Shown here in pieces: positions 1-6,013 of a stretch of DNA of 6,825 bases. Under the pieces are notes generated by a model. It had not been told where the DNA came from, searched no databases, and worked only from the letters and a program-made list of their open reading frames with translations. Position 1 is the stretch's first letter, and each line of letters starts with the position of its first letter. A program made the translations under genes and the position numbers. The stretch covers positions 1 to 6,825 of the forward strand of contig DEPR01000075.1 of the NCBI GenBank assembly GCA_002358895.1. Direction: 5' to 3'. Origin of the DNA: Ruminococcus sp. UBA3387. Lineage in GTDB: Bacteria > Bacillota > Clostridia > Oscillospirales > Ruminococcaceae.

Positions 1-44
1 TTATTTTCATAATAATATCTGAGTCTTAATAAGGGGGTAAAGAT

Positions 45-539
45 GTGAGATTGATTGTAATTGTCAGGACCTTGTTTTTGGCATTAATAACATTTTTGAT
101 AATTTTGCAGTTGGCTTTTGTTATTGATAAATATGTTGATTCGGTTGTAGTGTCTTTGCCGAAATATGAGGAACGAGAAAAGTATAGTTCTACAGACTTC
201 GGAAATGAAATCAAGTATATGAAATTTCATTATTCAGATGTTGGTGCCGATGAGTTGAATAATAGCCCTTATCTGAGACCTGTCAACGAAAAAAATGTAG
301 CTTCTGTTCGTTCGCATATTTCTCACTATGAGCGTTATGCCCACAAAGACACTGAATTTTTGAAATCTTATGATTTTGATATAGATACGATTGAAAAGGG
401 CGACTATTTTTATGTGGATGCATTAGACCTTTATGATTACGGTAGCCCTTATTCTGATGATTATAAAATTTATTATTTCGATATAGAAACTCAGACTTTG
501 TACTATTTTTATAACAAATTAGAGATAAAACCAAATTAA
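45..539 (+). CDS. Unrecognised small protein with one N-terminal membrane segment
   Basis: I do not recognise this 164-residue protein. The start is GTG, preceded by AAGGGGG at 31-37 with a 7-base gap; the ATG two bases earlier (43) is out of frame and meets TGA at once. Residues 9-27 form one hydrophobic helix with Arg2 and Arg8 before it and Asp28-Lys29 after it, so the bulk (about 28-164) is predicted outside the cell. There is no lipobox cysteine and no clear signal-peptidase site, so it is probably an anchored protein. The outer part is rich in Asp and Tyr, especially residues 110-160 (YDFD, DYFYVD, YYFDIE, LYYFY), consistent with a small beta-rich domain. GC is about 32% in the stretches I counted, well below the operon at the right. 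An immunity-type or surface accessory protein is possible, but this rests only on size, topology and composition. It has its own terminator, and its promoter lies at or beyond the left edge. Confidence 0.8.
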   Translation: MRLIVIVRTLFLALITFLIILQLAFVIDKYVDSVVVSLPKYEEREKYSSTDFGNEIKYMKFHYSDVGADELNNSPYLRPVNEKNVASVRSHISHYERYAHKDTEFLKSYDFDIDTIEKGDYFYVDALDLYDYGSPYSDDYKIYYFDIETQTLYYFYNKLEIKPN

Positions 540-566
540 CGGTATTGCATTTGCAATACCGTTTTT
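538..566 (+). terminator. Rho-independent terminator after the first gene
   Basis: A perfect inverted repeat pairs 538-549 with 552-563 (core GGTATTGCA / TGCAATACC). The innermost pairs must open to give a loop of about 4 bases. It is followed directly by a T run (562-566). The stem begins inside the TAA stop of the preceding gene (537-539), so termination is immediate and the next gene at 611 should be transcribed separately. Confidence 0.85.
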
Positions 567-578
567 GCTTTGTTTGAA

Positions 579-584
579 TATAAT
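579..584 (+). promoter_or_regulatory. Candidate -10 box for the Amidase_6 gene
   Basis: TATAAT lies 26 bases before the ATG at 611, in the short gap after the terminator, where a promoter is needed. No good -35 hexamer is found 16-18 bases upstream, because that place is occupied by the terminator stem. The TG of an extended -10 is one base off the ideal position. The box itself is a consensus match, but the promoter as a whole is weakly supported. Confidence 0.4.
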
Positions 585-610
585 ATAAAAAAGTTAAGTG
601 AGGTTTTGTT

Positions 611-1099
611 ATGAGAGAAATACCGTATAATCGTGAAAAAGTAGTGGATTATGCCGAAAAATGGGCGTTCAACAGAAATCCCCGTTATTATGATTTTGAA
701 AATATAGGTGGAGATTGCACTAACTTTGCCTCCCAGTGTGTCTACGCAGGCTGTGGTGTGATGAACTATACAAGAACATACGGCTGGTATTATAACACCA
801 TCAACGACCGTGCACCTGCCTGGACAGGAGTGGAGTATCTCTATAATTTCCTCACAGGTAATAAAGGCGTGGGGCCATATGGCGTAGAAACAAGTTTTGC
901 AAATGCTCAAAGGGGAGATATTATCCAGTTTGGCAACGGACAGGGGCATTTTTACCATTCACCTGTTGTTGTGGCTGTGGGGGAGAGCGAAATCTACCTT
1001 GCCGCACATACCTACGACGCTTTTATGCGACCCCTGAGCAACTATACCTATGAAAAGGCAAGGCTTATTCATATTATAGGGGCACGAAGCAGGATTTAG
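611..1099 (+). CDS. Amidase_6-type papain-like cysteine hydrolase, stand-alone domain
   Basis: This 162-residue protein has the hallmarks of the putative amidase domain Amidase_6 (related to the CHAP and NlpC/P60 folds): an N-terminal YNREKVVDYAEKWA helix (6-19), NPRYYDFENIGGDCTNFASQC with the likely nucleophile Cys36, GWYY (58-61), W71-x-G73-V-E-Y, the RGDIIQF strand (101-107), YHSPVVV with the likely catalytic His116, and AAHTYD with His133. Proteins with this fold usually cleave amide bonds in peptides or cell-wall crosslinks, but the substrate here is not known. The domain is full length and nothing else is attached. There is no signal peptide, membrane helix or wall-binding repeat, so it may act inside the cell or leave by another route. 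The ATG is preceded by AGTGAGG (597-603) with a 7-base gap. The gene is converged upon by the reductase gene and their stop codons overlap. Confidence 0.88.
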   Translation: MREIPYNREKVVDYAEKWAFNRNPRYYDFENIGGDCTNFASQCVYAGCGVMNYTRTYGWYYNTINDRAPAWTGVEYLYNFLTGNKGVGPYGVETSFANAQRGDIIQFGNGQGHFYHSPVVVAVGESEIYLAAHTYDAFMRPLSNYTYEKARLIHIIGARSRI

Positions 1100-2091
1100 C
1101 CTTTAAGTATGTTTTCGATAGCCTCAAGCTCTTCTGAGGTGAACTCTGTCTTGTGTATAGCTTCAACGTTCTCAACAATCTGCTCAGGTCGGCTTGCACC
1201 AATGAGAACAGTTGTAACCTTGCCTTCACGGAGTACCCAGGAAAGAGCCAGCTGTGAAAGCTTCTGTCCACGGTTACGGGCAATTTCGTTAAGTGCGTTG
1301 AGCTTTTTCAGCATTTCCTCATTAAGCTCCTTGCCAATCCAGGTGTTCCCCTTGCCTACACGGGAATCCTCAGGTACACCATTGAGATAACGGTCGGTGA
1401 GAAATCCCTGGTATAACGGTGAAAATACAGCAAGTCCAATACCCTTGTCATAAGCGAAATCACGAAGCCCGTCATCTTCAATCCAACGGTTGAGCATAGA
1501 ATATGAAGGCTGATTTACGATAAAAGGCGTTCTCAGCTCCTCAAAAATTTTCATTATTTTCTTGGTGTCAGCCTTGTTGTAATTTGAAATGCCAACATAA
1601 AGAGCCTTCCCCTGCCTTACAGCCTGGTCAAGTGCAAGAGCAGTTTCCTCAAGTGGCGTTTCAGGGTCTCGGACGTGATGATAGAAAATGTCCACATAAT
1701 CAAGCTTCAGCCGTTTCAACGACTGGTCGAGGGAGGAAAGCAGATATTTTCTTGAGCCGTTTTTGTCGCCATAAGGTCCCGGCCACATATCATATCCTGC
1801 CTTTGTGGAAATACAAAGCTCATCTCTGTATTTTCTCATACCTCTGTCAAGCACAAGAGCGAAGTTTTCTTCAGCGGAGCCTGCATAAGGACTGCCGTAG
1901 TTGTTTGCAATGTCAAAATGAGTGATACCAAGGTCAAAAGCTGTGTGGCACATCTTTTCAATGTTATCAAAGCTGTTCTGATAGCCGAAATTCTGCCACA
2001 ACCCCAACGATACGGCAGGTAGCTTCAACCCACTCTTACCACAACGGTTATAAATCATATTGTCATACCTTTTCTCGTTAGCTGAATACAT
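1096..2091 (-). CDS. gpr: Aldo/keto reductase, L-glyceraldehyde 3-phosphate reductase (YghZ/GpR) type
   Basis: The 331-residue protein follows E. coli YghZ closely as I recall it, including the N-terminal YNRCGKSGLKLPAVSLGLW (14-32), ITHFDIANNYG (56-66), ISTKAGYDMWPGPYG (94-108), KYLLSSLDQSLKRL (115-128), ALYVGISNY and IGASRPEQIVEN (297-308). The aldo/keto reductase tetrad is present: Asp60, Tyr65, Lys97 and His139. It should be a cytosolic NADPH-dependent (beta/alpha)8 barrel that reduces aldehydes; E. coli GpR acts on L-glyceraldehyde 3-phosphate and also on methylglyoxal, so a detoxification role is plausible but inferred. The chosen ATG has AGAAAGG (2106-2100 on this strand) 8 bases before it, and the first 12 residues match the length of the YghZ N-terminus, which favours it over Met12. 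Its stop overlaps that of the convergent Amidase_6 gene. Upstream lies a strong hairpin that separates it from the kinase-like gene, so it is probably a single-gene unit. Confidence 0.93.
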   Translation of the reverse strand: MYSANEKRYDNMIYNRCGKSGLKLPAVSLGLWQNFGYQNSFDNIEKMCHTAFDLGITHFDIANNYGSPYAGSAEENFALVLDRGMRKYRDELCISTKAGYDMWPGPYGDKNGSRKYLLSSLDQSLKRLKLDYVDIFYHHVRDPETPLEETALALDQAVRQGKALYVGISNYNKADTKKIMKIFEELRTPFIVNQPSYSMLNRWIEDDGLRDFAYDKGIGLAVFSPLYQGFLTDRYLNGVPEDSRVGKGNTWIGKELNEEMLKKLNALNEIARNRGQKLSQLALSWVLREGKVTTVLIGASRPEQIVENVEAIHKTEFTSEELEAIENILKG

Positions 2092-2121
2092 AAAACCAAC
2101 CTTTCTGTAAAAATGTGTAGG

Positions 2122-2161
2122 TATGATAAAAGCTGCCTATGGGTTGGCAGCTTTTATCATA
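2122..2161. terminator. Strong symmetric hairpin, terminator of the kinase-like gene
   Basis: Positions 2122-2137 pair perfectly with 2146-2161 (16 bp), with an 8-base loop (2138-2145). The core is AGCTGCC/GGCAGCT flanked by A-rich and T-rich arms, so either strand gives a GC stem followed by TTTTAT. On the minus strand it lies 50 bases after the kinase-like stop at 2211 and before the reductase start at 2091, which makes it that gene's natural terminator. The reductase promoter must lie in or very near this 119-base gap (2092-2210), where I see no convincing -35/-10 pair. Confidence 0.8.
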
Positions 2162-2210
2162 ATAAAGGAAGATAATTAAAAATGAAATGTTTTCATTAGG
2201 AAGTAAGCGA

Positions 2211-2822
2211 TTATTTAATTTGAATGTAGGATTTCATCAGCTCAACAGCACCCTGTATTCCTGTTTTGGAGGAGTTGATACAAAGGTCATAGTTCTTGGC
2301 TTCTCCCCATCTCATATCAGTATAGAAGTTATAATAGTGGGCACGACGTTTGTCGGTTTTCTTTATGAAATCCTCGACCTTGTTCTTTTCAATATCGTAT
2401 CTTTCGAGTATTCTTTTTTTCTTTTCAAGCAGATTTCCCATTACAAAGAAATTAAGTACATCGGCATTTTCTTTCAGGATATAATCTGCACAACGGCCAA
2501 CAATTACACAAGGACCGTTTTCAGCAATCTTCTTGATGGTGTCAAACTGTGCAAGAAACAGCTTGTGGTTCAAAGGCATTTCAGGATTAATTCTGCCTTC
2601 GGGAGAAACAGGGTAGTTGCCCATTACCAACGAATAAAGGAAGCTGTTTGTGTAGCTTTCGTCATTGGATTCAAAAAGCTCCTGGCAGATTCCGCTTTCT
2701 TTAGACGCCATCTCAAGAAGTTCTTTGTCATAAAAAGGAATGTCCAGTTGTTCAGCAAGCAACTTTCCGATTTCTCGTCCGCCACTTCCGAACTCACGAC
2801 TGATGGTAATAATGTGCTTCAT
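2211..2822 (-). CDS. Cytidylate kinase-like family P-loop protein
   Basis: The 203-residue protein starts MKHIITISREFGSGGREIGK, the typical opening of the cytidylate kinase-like family (AAK6/Cmk-related P-loop fold). Gly14-x4-Gly19-Lys20 fits a Walker A loop but lacks the usual following Ser/Thr. Other family marks are PFYDKELLEMAS (29-40), GPCVIVGRCADYIL (103-116), the lid-like KTDKRRAHYYNFYT (155-168) and NYDLCINSSKTG (177-188). The true Cmk of Clostridia is usually a separate protein of about 220 residues, so this is probably a paralogue whose substrate is not known. The ATG at 2822 is chosen over an upstream in-frame one at 2885 because AAGGAGGG (complement of 2829-2836) lies 6 bases before it, the family alignment begins there, and the -10 box at 2879-2874 places the transcript start inside the longer reading. 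It is transcribed divergently from dusB and ended by the 2122-2161 hairpin. Confidence 0.88.
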   Translation of the reverse strand: MKHIITISREFGSGGREIGKLLAEQLDIPFYDKELLEMASKESGICQELFESNDESYTNSFLYSLVMGNYPVSPEGRINPEMPLNHKLFLAQFDTIKKIAENGPCVIVGRCADYILKENADVLNFFVMGNLLEKKKRILERYDIEKNKVEDFIKKTDKRRAHYYNFYTDMRWGEAKNYDLCINSSKTGIQGAVELMKSYIQIK

Positions 2823-2873
2823 AAACAGCCCTCCTTTTTTATGAAATCTATTTACCTTTTTTAGCATAAATAT

Positions 2874-2902
2874 ATTATAGCACACTTTTTGTAATTTGTA
2901 TA
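2874..2902 (-). promoter_or_regulatory. Sigma-A-type promoter of the kinase-like gene
   Basis: On the minus strand TATACA (2902-2897, four of six matches to TTGACA) is followed after exactly 17 bases by TATAAT (2879-2874). A TG one base before the -10 gives an extended -10 (TGCTATAAT). The transcript would start near 2867, leaving a leader of about 45 bases with the strong ribosome site at its end. Confidence 0.75.
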
Positions 2903-2905
2903 CAA
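2896..2905. promoter_or_regulatory. Palindrome TTGTATACAA over the -35 box, possible operator
   Basis: A perfect 10-bp palindrome covers the whole -35 hexamer (2897-2902) of the kinase-like gene's promoter. The GTATAC core is like operators of several GntR-family repressors. A bound protein there would block RNA polymerase. No regulator gene is in the window, so the role is inferred from position and symmetry only. Confidence 0.4.
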
Positions 2906-2923
2906 TTTTTTTAAAAAATACTA

Positions 2924-2970
2924 CACAAATTTGTGCATTATGTTTTGTGCAAATTTTATAACAAATTTGC
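2924..2970. promoter_or_regulatory. Cluster of inverted repeats between the divergent promoters
   Basis: Two symmetric elements sit between the two -10 boxes. CACAAATTTGTG (2924-2935) is a perfect 12-bp palindrome. GCAAATTT (2949-2956) is inverted as AAATTTGC (2963-2970) across 6 bases, and its right arm reaches the -35 of the dusB promoter. TTGTGC also occurs three times on the + strand (2931, 2945, 2984). This could be a shared operator region, but in AT-rich DNA some symmetry arises by chance. A T7A6 tract at 2906-2918 just to the left may bend the DNA. Confidence 0.4.
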
Positions 2971-2995
2971 CTTTTTGATGGTTTTGTGCTATAAT
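2967..2995 (+). promoter_or_regulatory. Sigma-A-type promoter of the dusB-rsmI-rimI operon
   Basis: TTGCCT (2967-2972) is followed after 17 bases by a perfect TATAAT (2990-2995), with TG at 2987-2988 giving an extended -10. Transcription should begin near 3002, about 32 bases before the dusB ATG. This rules out the TTG at 3001 as the translation start. Confidence 0.82.
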
Positions 2996-3033
2996 ATAAA
3001 TTGAATTATTATGTTTTTACGAAGGAAACGATT

Positions 3034-4005
3034 ATGGAACAGATAAAAATCGGCGATATTCTGATAGATAAAACATCGGCGTTAGCACCAATGGCGTCAG
3101 TTGCTGATAAAACATACCGACTTTTGTGTAAGGAGTTCGGTGCAAGCTACCTTGTCAGCGAGATGATTTCATCAAAAGGTCTTTGTTATGGCGATAAGAA
3201 AACTGCAAGGCTTTGTGAGATTGAAACTGAGGAACGTCCTATGGCTTTACAGCTTTTTGGCGAAGAGCCGGTTTTTATGGGAAAAGCAGCGTATCTGCTC
3301 AATAAGTATAACCCTGACATAATTGATATAAATATGGGCTGTCCTGTGCCGAAGATTGCAGGTAACGGCTCGGGGTCAGCACTTATGAAAACACCGAAGG
3401 TTGCTTTTGAAATTGCAAGAGAAACGGTGAAGAATGCAAGTTGCCCCGTAACGGTAAAAATCCGTGCAGGCTGGGATAGTGAGAATATAAACGCTGTAGA
3501 TTTTGCAAAAGGCTTGGAGCAGGCTGGCGTTTCGGCGATTGCTGTCCACGGCAGAACCAGGAACCAGATGTATTCGGGGAAAGCCGACTGGGAGATAATC
3601 AGGCAGGTGAAAGAGGCTGTAAGCATACCTGTTATCGGCAACGGAGACGTGAAAATTCCGCAGGACTGTAAGGCAATGTATGAACGGACAGGCTGCGACC
3701 TTGTTATGATTGGCAGAGGCTCTTATGGCAGGCCCTGGATTTTCCGTGAAGTTGCACACTACCTTGAAACAGGTGAGCTTTTGCCTGAAATGTCTCTGGA
3801 CGAAAAAATGGCTGTTATGCTGAAGCACGGAAAAATGCTCTGTGATTATAAGGGCGAAAAGCAGGGTATGAAAGAAATGCGGAAGAACGTTGCCTGGTAT
3901 ATAAAAGGGCTTCCGAATTCTGCGAAAATGCGTGGGGAATGTGGACTGCTGAATGAATATGCGGACCTGGAAAAAATGGTGGAACAGATATTGGAAAGGA
4001 CATAA
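3034..4005 (+). CDS. dusB: tRNA-dihydrouridine synthase (DusB type)
   Basis: This 323-residue flavoenzyme should reduce specific uridines in the D-loop of tRNA using FMN and NAD(P)H. Family motifs appear in order: [12 protein letters not shown] (18-29, FMN site), SEMISSKG (42-49), [11 protein letters not shown] (98-108) with the catalytic Cys103, NGSGSALMK (111-119), VKIRAGW (141-147), VHGRTR (171-176), IGNGD (201-205) and [13 protein letters not shown] (225-237), followed by a C-terminal helical tRNA-binding domain (about 245-323). Length is normal for the family (about 320). The ATG has GAAGG (3021-3025) 8 bases upstream. It is the first gene of the operon, with a clear promoter, and ends 2 bases before rsmI. 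The assignment to DusB rather than another Dus subtype rests on overall resemblance to clostridial DusB proteins. Confidence 0.94.
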   Translation: MEQIKIGDILIDKTSALAPMASVADKTYRLLCKEFGASYLVSEMISSKGLCYGDKKTARLCEIETEERPMALQLFGEEPVFMGKAAYLLNKYNPDIIDINMGCPVPKIAGNGSGSALMKTPKVAFEIARETVKNASCPVTVKIRAGWDSENINAVDFAKGLEQAGVSAIAVHGRTRNQMYSGKADWEIIRQVKEAVSIPVIGNGDVKIPQDCKAMYERTGCDLVMIGRGSYGRPWIFREVAHYLETGELLPEMSLDEKMAVMLKHGKMLCDYKGEKQGMKEMRKNVAWYIKGLPNSAKMRGECGLLNEYADLEKMVEQILERT

Positions 4006-4007
4006 AT

Positions 4008-4847
4008 ATGGGAAAGCTTTTTGTGGTTGGAACACCGATAGGAAACCTTGGAGATATGACCTACAGAGCAGTGGAAACGCTGAGAACGGTGGATTTTATC
4101 TGTGCAGAGGACACAAGGGTTACAGCGAAACTGCTTAATTATTTTGACATAAAGACACCTGCTGTCAGCTATCACGAGCATAATGCAAAAACGGCTGGAG
4201 AAATGGTAACAAACAGGATTTCAGCAGGGGAAGACTGTGCCATTGTAACAGATGCGGGAATGCCTTGTATTTCCGACCCGGGCGAGGAGCTGGTGAAGCT
4301 GTGTGCAGAAAAGGGCATTGAAATAAACGTTGTGCCCGGTCCGTCAGCAGTTGTGTCAGCCCTGGCAGTCAGTGGACTTGATACATCACGATTTGCATTT
4401 GAAGGCTTCTTGTCAGTTACAAAAAAGCAGAGATTTGCTCATCTTGCAGAGGTGAAAAACTGCACATCCACAATGATTTTTTACGAAGCTCCCCATAAGC
4501 TTCTGTACACATTAAAAGATATGCTTGAATATTTCGGCGACAGAAAGATTTCCCTTTGCCGTGAGCTTACAAAAATTCACGAGGAGATTTTCAGAACTAC
4601 CTTGTCTCAGGCTGTTGAGCATTATACAGTAAATAAGCCGAAGGGTGAGTTTGTCCTTGTGATAGAGGGTGCAAAGGCAGAGGATATTCTCCAGGCTGAA
4701 ACTATTGAGCAGGCTTATGAGCAGGTTAAGGCACTGGTTGAAAAGGGTATGCGTGGTGCCGATGCCTGCAAGGAAATTGCAAAGGCTACAGGCTTTTCAA
4801 AGGGCGAGCTTTATGCTATGCTTGTTGAGGAAAAGGCTAATGGATAG
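4008..4847 (+). CDS. rsmI: 16S rRNA (cytidine(1402)-2'-O)-methyltransferase RsmI
   Basis: The 279-residue protein is a tetrapyrrole-methylase-fold enzyme that 2'-O-methylates C1402 in the 16S rRNA decoding centre with S-adenosylmethionine. Visible motifs are LFVVGTPIGNLGDMTYRA (4-21), CAEDTR (32-37), SYHEHN (54-59), TDAGMPCISDPG (81-92), VVPGPSA (108-114), FEGFL, FYEAPHK and a late GEFVLVIEG strand. A C-terminal helix-turn-helix-like part (about 235-277, GADACKEIAKATGFSKGELY) matches the RsmI extension. E. coli RsmI has 286 residues, so this is full length. The ATG has GAAAGGA (3994-4000) 7 bases upstream, inside the end of dusB. Its last 8 bases overlap the start of rimI. The final codons and the rimI start are read in different frames, a common sign of translational coupling. 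Confidence 0.97.
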   Translation: MGKLFVVGTPIGNLGDMTYRAVETLRTVDFICAEDTRVTAKLLNYFDIKTPAVSYHEHNAKTAGEMVTNRISAGEDCAIVTDAGMPCISDPGEELVKLCAEKGIEINVVPGPSAVVSALAVSGLDTSRFAFEGFLSVTKKQRFAHLAEVKNCTSTMIFYEAPHKLLYTLKDMLEYFGDRKISLCRELTKIHEEIFRTTLSQAVEHYTVNKPKGEFVLVIEGAKAEDILQAETIEQAYEQVKALVEKGMRGADACKEIAKATGFSKGELYAMLVEEKANG

Positions 4848-5304
4848 AAGTGAATTTATACTGCGTGAAATAGAGCTTCACGAATGTGATGCATTTTTTG
4901 AGATAGAAAAGGCTTGCTTTTCAGACCCCTGGGCAAGGGCTGATTTTGAATATCAGATTACAAGTCCCAATGGGAAAATAATCGGAGCTTTTCAGGGCGA
5001 AAAGCCAGTCGGTTTTGTAAATGTGCAGTATATTGTCGGTGAGCTGACGGTGAATAATATCGCCGTAATGCCTGAATATAGGGGTCAGGGACTTGGTGGC
5101 AGACTGCTGGAGTATGCTTTTGAAGCTTATCCTGAAACTGAGGTTGCTTTGCTTGAAGTGAGAAAAAGCAATATTTCTGCACAGAAGCTTTATAAAAAAT
5201 ATGGCTTTGAAAAAGTGGGAGAACGAAAGAACTATTACAGCAACCCCACAGAAGATGCTATACTTATGACAAAGAAAATGGGAGACGGGAATGAATTATA
5301 CTGA
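4840..5304 (+). CDS. rimI: Ribosomal protein S18-alanine N-acetyltransferase RimI
   Basis: This 154-residue GNAT-fold protein should acetylate the N-terminal alanine of ribosomal protein S18, or more loosely other N-termini, with acetyl-CoA. It has EIEKACFSDPWA (21-32), VNNIAVMPEYRGQGLGGRLL (71-90) with the acetyl-CoA loop Arg81-x-x-Gly-x-Gly86, LLEVRKSNISAQKLYKKYGF (104-123) and the RKNYYSNPTEDAILM ending (129-143). Glu106 and Tyr118 match the spacing of the E. coli catalytic pair Glu103 and Tyr115. The start is the ATG at 4840 inside the rsmI 3' end, with GAGG (4827-4830) 9 bases upstream; the frame is open further upstream, but that part is only a shadow of rsmI. It overlaps rsmI by 8 bases and the next gene by 14, so all three are likely translated in a coupled way. 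In many Firmicutes rimI sits directly before tsaD; here two genes lie between. Confidence 0.94.
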   Translation: MDRSEFILREIELHECDAFFEIEKACFSDPWARADFEYQITSPNGKIIGAFQGEKPVGFVNVQYIVGELTVNNIAVMPEYRGQGLGGRLLEYAFEAYPETEVALLEVRKSNISAQKLYKKYGFEKVGERKNYYSNPTEDAILMTKKMGDGNELY

Positions 5305-6013
5305 TTTGACTTTTGAAAAGCTGGGCAACGGTATAGAAATATGCGTTTCATCGGAGCATCGCTTCGGTACTGACGCATTTCTGCTTGCTGATTTTGCAAA
5401 ACCACGTCATAAGGACAAGGTCTGCGATTTCTGTACGGGGAGTGGCATAATCGCCCTTCTTATGGAAAGAAATTTTCATCCCGAACATATCTATGCAGTT
5501 GAAATTCAGGAAAAGGCTCATATTCAGCTTAAAATGTCTCTTGAGCGTTCGGGTATAACCAATATTACCCCGATTTCAGGGGATCTGAAAAACTGGAAAG
5601 CCCAGCAGGAGCTTGATCTTATAACCTGCAATCCACCTTATAAGATTGACAACACAGGTGCAAAAAACGACCTTGAGGCTGTGTCTATTGCAAGGCACGA
5701 GATGATGTGTACCATTGATGACGTGTGCAACTCGGCAGCGAAGAACCTGAAATTCGGTGGCAGGCTTTGTATCTGCAATCGTCCTCAGAGGCTTTGTGAT
5801 ATAATGGTGGCAATGAGGAATGCAGGGCTTGAGCCGAAAAGAGTAAGATTTGTATCCAAAAATCCTGAATCTGCACCCTGGCTTGTGATGGTGGAGGGCA
5901 GAAAGGGTGGCAATCCGTTTTTACAGGTTGAGCCACAGCTTTTTACCCACGACAAAAACGGGGAGTATACAGATGAGATGAAAAGGATATATCAGTTGAC
6001 AGATGACAATTGA
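5291..6013 (+). CDS. trmN6: tRNA1(Val) (adenine(37)-N6)-methyltransferase family protein (YabB/TrmN6 type)
   Basis: The 240-residue protein is a class I S-adenosylmethionine-dependent methyltransferase of the YabB/YfiC family. It shows FGTDAFLLADFA (25-36), motif I CDFCTGSGIIALLM (45-58), the acidic Glu71 after strand 2, GDLKNW (97-102) and the N6-adenine signature NPPY (114-117), then FGGRLCICNRPQRL and RKGGNPFLQVEPQLF. E. coli TrmN6 methylates A37 of tRNA1(Val); Gram-positive YabB proteins are named after it, but their target is less certain. The ATG has GGGAG (5280-5284) 6 bases upstream and lies within the rimI 3' end. The family-like sequence ends at about MKRIYQ (residue 235). The last residues and the TGA come from a heptanucleotide repeat (5994-6028), so the very C-terminus has probably been altered by that repeat without harming the domain. 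Confidence 0.93.
   Translation: MNYTDLTFEKLGNGIEICVSSEHRFGTDAFLLADFAKPRHKDKVCDFCTGSGIIALLMERNFHPEHIYAVEIQEKAHIQLKMSLERSGITNITPISGDLKNWKAQQELDLITCNPPYKIDNTGAKNDLEAVSIARHEMMCTIDDVCNSAAKNLKFGGRLCICNRPQRLCDIMVAMRNAGLEPKRVRFVSKNPESAPWLVMVEGRKGGNPFLQVEPQLFTHDKNGEYTDEMKRIYQLTDDN

Noticed and set aside
1..44. Possible tail of an upstream gene at the left edge
   Set aside because: The 44 bases are too short to support any reading, and only the ribosome site at 31-37 is clear.
565..570. TTGCTT as the -35 of the Amidase_6 gene
   Set aside because: It is only 8 bases before the TATAAT at 579, far too close for a sigma-A promoter.
536..958. 140-codon open frame on the - strand across the terminator and the Amidase_6 gene
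   Set aside because: It crosses a terminator and is antisense to a gene with clear motifs and a ribosome site.
2187..2864. Long open frame of 225 codons on the + strand
   Set aside because: It lies fully opposite the kinase-like gene, has no ribosome site, and its translation looks like no protein family. The minus-strand gene has a strong ribosome site, a promoter and family motifs.
2906..2919. T7A6 tract as a possible terminator or origin element
   Set aside because: It has no GC stem and no DnaA-box cluster nearby. An AT-rich bend in a promoter gap is a sufficient explanation.
3001..3033. Upstream TTG start for dusB
   Set aside because: The expected transcript start is at about 3002, there is no ribosome site before 3001, and the family alignment begins at the ATG at 3034.
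3376..4035. 219-codon open frame on the - strand under dusB
   Set aside because: Antisense shadow of a clear dusB gene, with no ribosome site and a composition rich in Phe, His and Cys typical of such shadows.
4669..4839. N-terminal extension of rimI by 57 residues
   Set aside because: The frame is open inside rsmI, but the GNAT domain starts at the ATG at 4840, which has GAGG 9 bases upstream. The extension reads as basic low-complexity shadow sequence.
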